6,177 nucleotides of DNA from Micromonosporaceae bacterium (GTDB lineage Bacteria; Actinomycetota; Actinomycetes; Mycobacteriales; Micromonosporaceae). Below, piece by piece: positions 1 through 5,877 of this stretch (positions within the stretch are counted from its first letter, which is position 1; every line of letters starts with the position of its first letter). Location: assembly GCA_019689695.1 (NCBI GenBank), contig JADGHA010000269.1, forward strand, positions 1 to 6,177, written 5' to 3'. The notes under the pieces are model-generated. The model saw only the letters and a list, made by a program, of their open reading frames with translations. It was not told the DNA's origin and made no database searches. A program made the position numbers and the translations under genes.

Positions 1-61
1 CATCCGCGCCGCCCTCTCCCCGCCTCGCCCACCTCCGCCCGCGCATGGCACTGGCGACCGC

Positions 62-67
62 GAGGAG
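62..67 (+). promoter_or_regulatory. Candidate ribosome binding site for ribD
   Basis: A purine-rich GAGGAG lies 10 nt before the ATG at 78 and is the main reason for choosing that start over the in-frame ATG at 45. The ATG at 45 is preceded only by C-rich sequence with no Shine-Dalgarno-like bases. A second weak option is GGAG at 119-122, which would serve the in-frame ATG at 132. The choice of start is therefore likely but not certain. Confidence 0.5.
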
Positions 68-77
68 ATGGGTCGAC

Positions 78-1163
78 ATGGCGAGCGACGCCGGCAGCGA
101 GGGGCCGGTTCGCGAGGCGGAGTACCGCGCGATGGGGCGGGCGATCGAGCTCGCTGCGCGCGGCCTGGGCACCACCAGCCCCAACCCGGTCGTCGGCTGC
201 GTGCTGCTGGACGCCGACGGCGCCGTCGTGGGCGAGGGGTTCCACGCGTACGCGGGCGGGCCGCACGCCGAGATCGTGGCGCTCTGCCAGGCCGGCGAGC
301 GGGCCCGCGGGGGGACGGCGGTAGTCACGCTGGAGCCGTGCGACCACACCGGCCGCACCGGCCCGTGCACCGCTGCCCTCATCTCGGCCGGGGTGGCCCG
401 GGTGGTGGTGGCCGTCCCGGATCCCAACCCCGTCGCCTCGGGCGGCGCGGACACGCTGCGGGCGGCCGGGATCGAGGTGGTGACCGGGGTACGCCGGGCC
501 GAGGCGGAGGCCGGCAACATCGCCTGGCTGACCGCGGTCCGCCGGGGCCGGCCGTACCTGGTCTGGAAGTTCGCCGCGACGCTGGACGGCCGGTCGGCGG
601 CCGCGGACGGCAGCAGCATGTGGATCACCTCGGAGGCGGCCCGCACCGACGTGCACCGGCTGCGCAGCACGGCGGACGCGATCATCGTGGGGGTGGGCAC
701 CGTGCTCGCCGACGACCCCCGGCTCACCGTGCGGCTGCCCGACGGGACGCTCGCCATCCGGCAGCCGCTGCGGGTGGTGGTGGACTCGACCGGGCGTACC
801 CCCGCCGACGCCCGGATGCGCGACGGCGCGGCGCCCTCCTGGGTGGCGACCGTGGCGGAGGTGGGCGCCGGCCCGGACGGGCGGGTGTCGCTGCCGGCGC
901 TGCTGGCCGAACTGTACCGGCGCGGCGTGCGCGCCGGGTTGCTGGAGGGCGGGCCGCGGCTGGCCGGCGCGTTCCTCGCCGCCGGACTGGTGGACAAGGT
1001 CGTCGGGTACCTGTCGCCCAAGCTGCTCGGCGCCGGGCCGGCGGCGCTGCTCGACGCGGGCGTGGGCACGATCGCCGACGCCATCGACCTTGACCTCGTC
1101 GAGGTCGCCCAGATCGGTCCTGACCTGCGCGTGACCGCGCTGCCCAAGAAGACGGAGAGCTGA
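78..1163 (+). CDS. ribD: RibD, bifunctional pyrimidine deaminase/reductase
   Basis: This cytosolic enzyme performs the second and third steps of riboflavin synthesis. It deaminates 2,5-diamino-6-ribosylamino-pyrimidinone 5'-phosphate and then reduces the ribose chain with NADPH. From the ATG at 78 it is 361 aa, a normal length for the fused form. The N-terminal deaminase domain (about residues 15-135) has the TSPNPVVG substrate loop, the zinc site H63-A-E65 with the catalytic Glu, and the Cys ligands C88 and C97 in EPCDHTGRTGPC. The reductase domain (about 155-355) shows KFAATLDGR (164-172), WITS (182-185), GVGTVLADDPRLTVR (205-219) and LLEGGP (288-293). All key residues of both domains are visible, so both activities are expected. 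It is the first gene of the rib operon in this window, and its stop is 1 nt before ribE. Alternative in-frame starts are 45 and 132. The family assignment is firm; the exact start is not. Confidence 0.95.
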   Translation: MASDAGSEGPVREAEYRAMGRAIELAARGLGTTSPNPVVGCVLLDADGAVVGEGFHAYAGGPHAEIVALCQAGERARGGTAVVTLEPCDHTGRTGPCTAALISAGVARVVVAVPDPNPVASGGADTLRAAGIEVVTGVRRAEAEAGNIAWLTAVRRGRPYLVWKFAATLDGRSAAADGSSMWITSEAARTDVHRLRSTADAIIVGVGTVLADDPRLTVRLPDGTLAIRQPLRVVVDSTGRTPADARMRDGAAPSWVATVAEVGAGPDGRVSLPALLAELYRRGVRAGLLEGGPRLAGAFLAAGLVDKVVGYLSPKLLGAGPAALLDAGVGTIADAIDLDLVEVAQIGPDLRVTALPKKTES

Positions 1164-1164
1164 C

Positions 1165-1784
1165 ATGTTCACGGGGATCGTGGAAGAGCTCGGCGAGGTG
1201 GTGGCGGTCACCGGTGACGGCGAGGCGGCCCGCCTGGCGGTACGCGGCCCGGTGGTCACCGCCGACGCCCGGCACGGCGACTCGATCGCGGTCAACGGGG
1301 TCTGCCTGACGGTGGTGGAGACACGCGACGGCGTGTTCACCGCGGATGTGATGGCCGAGACGCTCAAGCGCTCCAACCTGGGCGCGCTGCGGGTGGGGGA
1401 GCAGGTCAACCTCGAACGCGCCGCCGCGCTCGGCGCCCGTATGGGTGGCCACCTGGTGCAGGGCCACGTCGACGGGGTCGCGGCCATCCTGTCCCGCACC
1501 CCGGGGCGGGAGTGGACAGCGGTGCGCTTCTCGCTGCCGGCCGGGCTGTCCCGGTACGTGGTGGAGAAGGGCTCGATCGCGGTGGACGGGGTGTCGCTCA
1601 CCGTGGTCGACGTCGGGCGGGACGCGGAGGCGGGCGAGGCGGCCGCCGGCGACTGGTTCGAGGTGGGGCTGATCCCGACCACGCTGGCGCTGACCACGCT
1701 CGGGCACAAAGAGGTGGGCGACCCGGTGAACCTGGAGGTGGACGTGATCGCCAAGTACGTCGAGCGGCTGATGGGGGGCCGGGA

Positions 1785-1788
<4 letters not shown>
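1165..1788 (+). CDS. ribE: Riboflavin synthase, alpha chain
   Basis: This 207-aa enzyme dismutates two molecules of 6,7-dimethyl-8-ribityllumazine into riboflavin and the pyrimidine substrate of RibH, the last step of the pathway. The protein is an internal duplication of two lumazine-binding barrels. The first (about residues 1-97) begins with the diagnostic MFTGIVE and carries NGVCLTV (44-50) with the conserved Cys47. The second (about 98-200) carries GGHLVQGHVD at its start (94-103) and DGVSLTV (141-147), and ends in NLEVDVIAKYVERL. A small Ala/Glu/Gly-rich insert around residues 151-162 lengthens a loop of the second barrel. The start is fixed by MFTGIVE and by GGAGA at 1154-1158, 6 nt upstream. 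The gene begins 1 nt after the ribD stop and overlaps ribBA by ATGA at 1785-1788. Some annotations call this gene ribC. Confidence 0.96.
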
Positions 1789-3062
<1,274 letters not shown>

Positions 3063-3536
3063 ATGGCAGGGTTCGGCGCACCGCAGCTGTCCACCGTGGA
3101 CGCTGCCGGGCTGCGGCTGGGCGTGGTGGCCACCCGGTGGCATGGCGAGCTGGTGGACCAGATGCTCGAGCGGGCGCTGCTGGCGGCCAAGGAGTGCTCG
3201 GTCACCGACGTGGTCACCGTTCGGGTGGCCGGCTCGGTCGAGCTGCCCGTGGTTGCGCAGGCGCTGGCCCGCCGCTGCGACGCGGTGGTCGCGCTCGGCG
3301 TCGTGGTGCGCGGCGAGACGGCCCACTTCGACTACGTGTGCCAAGCGGTGACCGAAGGGCTGACCCGGGTGGCGCTGGACGAGTCGACCCCGGTGGCGCA
3401 TGGCGTGCTCACCGTGGACAATCTGGCCCAGGCCCGGGACCGGGCCGGCCTGCCGGAGTCCACTGAGGACAAGGGCTGGTCCAGCACGGTGGCCGCGTTG
3501 GACGCCGCGCTGGCCCTGCGCGCGATCACGCAGTAG
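3063..3536 (+). CDS. ribH: Lumazine synthase, riboflavin synthase beta chain
   Basis: This 157-aa enzyme condenses the RibD pathway product (after dephosphorylation) with dihydroxybutanone phosphate to give 6,7-dimethyl-8-ribityllumazine, the substrate of RibE. Length is normal; family members form pentamers or 60-mer shells, and the type cannot be told from sequence alone. Visible signatures are W26 at the substrate-stacking position (TRWHGEL), VAGSVELPVVAQ (55-66), GVVVRGETAHFDYV (79-92) with catalytic His88, DESTPVAHGVLT (106-117), and R127, which matches the phosphate-binding Arg of characterised members. The C-terminal helix reads DKGWSSTVAALDAALALR, with Trp-Ser-Ser where many homologues have small or acidic residues. 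The ATG directly follows the ribBA stop TAG (3060-3062). AGAGGAG at 3047-3053, inside the end of ribBA, is a plausible ribosome binding site with a 9-nt spacer. It is the last gene of the operon and is followed by hairpins. Confidence 0.95.
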   Translation: MAGFGAPQLSTVDAAGLRLGVVATRWHGELVDQMLERALLAAKECSVTDVVTVRVAGSVELPVVAQALARRCDAVVALGVVVRGETAHFDYVCQAVTEGLTRVALDESTPVAHGVLTVDNLAQARDRAGLPESTEDKGWSSTVAALDAALALRAITQ

Positions 3537-3591
3537 TGCGGCCCTATGACCAGGTCCTGGTGACCGGCGCCGGCGAGGGTACCGGCGGCCG

Positions 3592-3652
3592 GCGTCGATG
3601 ATGCGACGCAGGAAGCGGACCACCTACCGTTGCCGGTAGGGGATCCGCTCCC
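3592..3652. terminator. Tandem hairpins between convergent genes, probable bidirectional terminator
   Basis: Two inverted repeats sit back to back in the 147-nt gap between the end of ribH and the end of the minus-strand lipoprotein gene. The first is GCGTCG (3592-3597), loop ATGATG, CGACGC (3604-3609): 6 perfect pairs. The second has arms 3615-3629 and 3634-3648 around a TTGC loop; 13 of 15 positions pair, and the inner 7 (CCTACCG/CGGTAGG) are perfect. Its base can extend to 3611/3652 with one further mismatch. There is no T-tract on either side, which is common for actinobacterial terminators. The position between convergent genes and the near-symmetry suggest that it stops transcripts arriving from both directions. 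Confidence 0.65.
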
Positions 3653-3683
3653 GCTGGACCGGGCTGGGTGTGTGCGGTGCGCC

Positions 3684-4574
3684 TCACGCCAGCTCAGGCG
3701 CACCGGCCGCCTGGGCCAGCCACTGCTTCTCCAGTTGCTCGAGCTTCTTGCTGGCGCGCAGCGCCTCAATCGCGCGGCTGACACATGCGGTCAGCGGCGA
3801 ACCCTTCTCCAGGACCAGCCCGAACTGCTCCGGCCGGGCGACCGCCAACGGCAGCTGCCCCACGATCTTCGCGTCCTTGACCTCGGCGGAGGTCATGTGG
3901 AACCCGGTCGGCAGGTCCACCACGAGGCCGTCGATGGTGCCGTTCCGCAGCGCATTCTTCGCGTCGTCGGTGGTGGTGAACGTGCTCGGCTGGATGTTCG
4001 GCTGGAGCACCGTCGTGATCATGTCGTAGCTGGTCGTGTTCACCTGCGCGCCGAGCCTGGCGTCCTTGAGCCCGCCGAAGTTCGTCGCGTTCGCGATCTT
4101 GTTCGACTTCAGTGCGATCACCACCTGGCGCACGTTGTAGTACGGGGCGGAGAAGTCCACCGCCTGCCGGCGGGCGTCGGTGATGGAGAACTGGTTGATG
4201 TCGAAGTCGAAGTCCTTCGGCCCGGGGGCGATCGCCTTGTCGGAGGTGACCCGCTTCCACACCACCTCCGCCTTGGCGTACCCGAGCTTCTCGGCGACCG
4301 CGGCCGCGATTGCGCCCTCGAAGCCCTGGCCGTTCTCCGGCTTGTTGTCGATGAACCACGGCGGGTTGGCCGGTTTGTCGGTGGCGATGGTGAGTTTGCC
4401 CGGGGTCTTCGTCTGCAGCTGGGCCTTGGCGCATTCGGGGGGAAGGGAGGTCGCGTTGACCGGGGCGGCGGTCGGCGTCCCGGCCGGCTCGTCCGGCGGA
4501 ATGCAGGCGGTGAGCGCGGCCAGGAGCATCAAGGTCACGGTCCCGAGGAGGGCGGGACGGGGTCGGCTAGCCAT
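3684..4574 (-). CDS. Solute-binding lipoprotein, family 3 (amino-acid-type ABC importer)
   Basis: This 296-aa protein looks like the extracytoplasmic ligand receptor of a polar amino-acid ABC importer (SBP_bac_3 fold, as in GlnH). The N-terminus is a lipoprotein signal: a few Arg residues, a hydrophobic stretch (about residues 8-21) and lipobox L21-T-A-C24, followed by a Pro/Thr/Ala-rich linker to about 45. The binding domain starts at KLTIATDKPANPPWF (60-74), then GFEGAIAAAVAEKLG (84-98), and SITDARRQAVDFSAPYY (130-146), where R135 aligns with the carboxylate-binding Arg of E. coli GlnH. NTTSYDM (179-185) follows, then D220 in VVDLPTG at the amino-group position. N127-Q128 replace the Ala-Gly found there in GlnH, so glutamine should not be assumed. 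Two further Cys, C48 and C264, could form a disulfide. No permease or ATPase gene is present nearby. It is convergent to ribH and divergent from hisE. An in-frame ATG at 4586 would add 4 residues; 4574 is preferred because of the promoter-like bases upstream. Neither start has a clear ribosome binding site. Confidence 0.88.
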   Translation of the reverse strand: MASRPRPALLGTVTLMLLAALTACIPPDEPAGTPTAAPVNATSLPPECAKAQLQTKTPGKLTIATDKPANPPWFIDNKPENGQGFEGAIAAAVAEKLGYAKAEVVWKRVTSDKAIAPGPKDFDFDINQFSITDARRQAVDFSAPYYNVRQVVIALKSNKIANATNFGGLKDARLGAQVNTTSYDMITTVLQPNIQPSTFTTTDDAKNALRNGTIDGLVVDLPTGFHMTSAEVKDAKIVGQLPLAVARPEQFGLVLEKGSPLTACVSRAIEALRASKKLEQLEKQWLAQAAGAPELA

Positions 4575-4581
4575 GGCGGAT

Positions 4582-4587
4582 AGCATA
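4582..4587 (-). promoter_or_regulatory. Candidate -10 element for a leaderless lipoprotein transcript
   Basis: Read on the minus strand, TATGCT (4587 down to 4582) fits the loose actinobacterial -10 pattern TANNNT. It lies 7 nt before the ATG at 4574, which would put the transcription start at or next to the A of the start codon. That agrees with the absence of a ribosome binding site, since leaderless mRNAs are common in actinobacteria. I see no convincing -35 box at 16-18 nt. The patch 4580-4600 is clearly AT-richer than its surroundings. This is a weak, inferred call. Confidence 0.35.
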
Positions 4588-4633
4588 GACGCTTATCATC
4601 ACCGTCCCGTGCCGCCGGCGCCGGCCTGGGACG

Positions 4634-4672
4634 CCGTCCGTCCCGCTGCGGGCAGGCCAGCGGGCCGGACGG
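4634..4672. promoter_or_regulatory. Strong inverted repeat upstream of hisE (attenuator, terminator relic or operator)
   Basis: CCGTCCG (4634-4640) pairs with CGGACGG (4666-4672), and CCCGCTG (4642-4648) pairs with CAGCGGG (4658-4664). One T·C mismatch separates the two 7-bp stems, and a 9-nt loop closes the hairpin: 14 of 15 positions pair. Competing smaller structures overlap it: GGGACG/CGTCCC (4628-4633 with 4639-4644), and the perfect 12-nt palindrome GCCGGCGCCGGC just upstream (4614-4625). The hairpin ends 62 nt before the hisE GTG and has no T-tract on either strand. It could be a leader structure of hisE-hisG, a terminator left from when hisE directly followed ribH, or a protein-binding site. 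Random stems are common at this GC content, but a 14-pair stem is longer than expected by chance. Confidence 0.45.
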
Positions 4673-4734
4673 TCAGCGACGAGGTGCTCACCCTGACGGC
4701 CGGGCGGTCGGCGCACCTGGAACAATCGTCCGGC

Positions 4735-4998
4735 GTGAAGACCTTCGAGGAGCTGTTCGCCGAGCTGCAGGGCAAGGCCGCCGCCCGGACCCCCGGGTCG
4801 GGCACGGTGGCTGCCCTGGACCGGGGCGTGCACGCGATCGGAAAGAAGGTCGTCGAGGAGGCGGCCGAGGCGTGGATGGCGGCCGAGCACGAGGGGCCGG
4901 GGCGCGCCGCGGAGGAGATCGCCCAGCTGCTCTACCAGACCCAGGTGCTGATGCTCGCCACCGGACTTGACCTCAAGGACGTGTACCGACATCTCTGA
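4735..4998 (+). CDS. hisE: Phosphoribosyl-ATP pyrophosphohydrolase HisE
   Basis: HisE hydrolyses phosphoribosyl-ATP to phosphoribosyl-AMP and pyrophosphate, the second step of histidine synthesis, using the product of the neighbouring hisG. At 87 aa it has the usual length of stand-alone HisE, an all-alpha MazG-like protein. Visible signatures are the N-terminal KTFEELFAEL, GSGTVAALDRGVHAIGKKVVEEAAEAWMAA (21-50, including metal-binding E41-E42-x-x-E45), EEIAQLLYQTQVLM (60-73) and the terminal DVYRHL. Q64 stands where many bacterial HisE proteins have the Asp of an E-x-x-D metal motif; as I recall, mycobacterial HisE also has Gln here. The GTG at 4735 is chosen because the family begins at VKTFEEL. 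The frame is open far upstream, but that part does not resemble HisE and lies antisense to the lipoprotein gene. There is no ribosome binding site close to the GTG; AACAAT (4721-4726) could be a -10 for a leaderless mRNA, which is speculative. The next gene, hisG, follows after 42 nt. Confidence 0.93.
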   Translation: MKTFEELFAELQGKAAARTPGSGTVAALDRGVHAIGKKVVEEAAEAWMAAEHEGPGRAAEEIAQLLYQTQVLMLATGLDLKDVYRHL

Positions 4999-5021
4999 CC
5001 GTGCCCCGGACCCCACCGAAG

Positions 5022-5038
5022 ACGAGGAGCACGAGGAG
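5022..5038 (+). promoter_or_regulatory. Duplicated ribosome binding site before hisG
   Basis: The 8-mer ACGAGGAG occurs twice, at 5022-5029 and 5031-5038, separated by one C. The upstream AGGAG is 11 nt from the hisG ATG at 5041 and the downstream AGGAG only 2 nt. The first is slightly long and the second too close to be ideal. Both support 5041 as the start. Whether the repeat affects initiation is unknown. Confidence 0.5.
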
Positions 5039-5040
5039 AG

Positions 5041-5877
5041 ATGTTGCGCATCGCCGTCCCCAACAAGGGCACCCTGTCCACCCCCGCCGCCGACATGCTG
5101 CGCGAGGCCGGTTACCGGCAGCGCACCGACCCGAAGGACCTCACCTGTCGCGACGACGCCAACGGCGTGGAGTTCTTCTACCTCCGGCCCCGGGACATCG
5201 CCACCTACGTCGGCTCCGGCGACCTGGACCTGGGCATCACCGGCCGGGACCTGCTGGTCGACGCCGGCAGCCCGGCCGAGGAGCTGCTCGACCTGGACTT
5301 CGGCGGGGCCACGTTGCGGTTCGCCGCCCGGCCGGAGCACGTGGCCGAGGTCCGCGAGCTGGCCGGCCGGCGGATCGCCACCGCGTACCCGGGCGTGGTC
5401 GAGCGGCACCTGGCCGCGCTGGGGCTCAAGGCCGATGTCATCCGCCTGGACGGCGCGGTGGAGAACGCGATCCGGCTCGGCGTGGCCGACGTCATCGCCG
5501 ATGTGGTGGAGACCGGTGCCACCCTGCGCCAGGCCGGCCTGGTCCCGGTCGGCGAGCCGATCCTGCGCTCGTCCGCGGTGCTGATCGGCCGGCCCGGCAA
5601 CGGGACGGTCAACCAGCTGCTGCGCCGGCTGCAGGGCGTCCTGGTGGCCCGGCGCTACGTGATGCTCGCGTACGACGTCCAGGCCGACCGGCTCGACCAG
5701 GCCACGGCGCTGACCCCCGGCATCGAGTCGCCCACCGTCTCGCCGTTGCAGCGCGAGGGATGGGTCGCGGTGCAGGCGATGGTGCTGCGGGCCGACGTGC
5801 ACCGCGTCATGGACGAGCTGTACGAGGTGGGCGCCCGCGCGATCCTGGTGACCGACATTCACGCCTGTCGCCTCTGA
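5041..5877 (+). CDS. hisG: ATP phosphoribosyltransferase HisG, long form
   Basis: HisG joins PRPP and ATP to give phosphoribosyl-ATP, the committed and normally feedback-controlled step of histidine synthesis. The 278-aa length and architecture mark the long form, which acts without HisZ. The catalytic domains (about residues 1-205) start with MLRIAVPNKG (1-10) and include EFFYLRPRDIATYV (44-57) and GDLDLGITGRDLL (60-72). The PRPP-binding signature VADVIADVVETGATL (148-162) is intact. The C-terminal ACT-like regulatory domain (about 205-278) contains TPGIESPTVSPL (225-236) and the closing DELYEVGARAILVTDIHACRL region, which binds histidine in characterised long-form enzymes. Family knowledge predicts a hexamer inhibited by L-histidine. 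The start is fixed by the conserved N-terminus and the purine-rich sequence just upstream. hisE lies 42 nt upstream, and the last base of the stop codon is the first base of the next ATG. Other his genes are not in the window. Confidence 0.96.
   Translation: MLRIAVPNKGTLSTPAADMLREAGYRQRTDPKDLTCRDDANGVEFFYLRPRDIATYVGSGDLDLGITGRDLLVDAGSPAEELLDLDFGGATLRFAARPEHVAEVRELAGRRIATAYPGVVERHLAALGLKADVIRLDGAVENAIRLGVADVIADVVETGATLRQAGLVPVGEPILRSSAVLIGRPGNGTVNQLLRRLQGVLVARRYVMLAYDVQADRLDQATALTPGIESPTVSPLQREGWVAVQAMVLRADVHRVMDELYEVGARAILVTDIHACRL

Noticed and set aside
1..77. Possible FMN riboswitch or end of an upstream gene before ribD
   Set aside because: The flank is short and C-rich, with no RFN conserved blocks and no recognisable protein end in any frame. 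Nothing can be called.
45..77. Longer RibD start at ATG 45
   Set aside because: There is no ribosome binding site ahead of it, and the added residues (MALATARRWVD) do not resemble RibD N-termini. It remains possible.
724..1707. Minus-strand open frame antisense to ribD and ribE
   Set aside because: Its translation is dominated by Arg, Pro and Ala with no recognisable domain, and the plus-strand genes explain the codon pattern.
3563..3593. GC-rich repeats of the CCGGC type in the ribH downstream spacer
   Set aside because: Short CCGGC/GCCGG matches are frequent by chance in this genome, and no longer repeat unit or flanking duplication indicating a mobile element was found.
4565..4572. Palindrome GGCTAGCC at the lipoprotein start
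   Set aside because: Only 8 nt long and within the second to fourth codons of the gene; nothing supports a regulatory role.
4573..4734. Upstream in-frame extension of hisE with a His-His pair near its start, considered as an attenuator leader peptide
   Set aside because: Only two His codons occur, there is no stop before hisE and no ribosome binding site. The ATG at 4573 is the complement of the lipoprotein start CATG. This does not look like a his leader peptide.
4567..5862. 431-codon open frame on the minus strand across hisE and hisG
   Set aside because: It is antisense to two well-recognised genes, has low-complexity His/Asp/Gly/Arg composition and no family resemblance. Long antisense frames are expected at this GC content.
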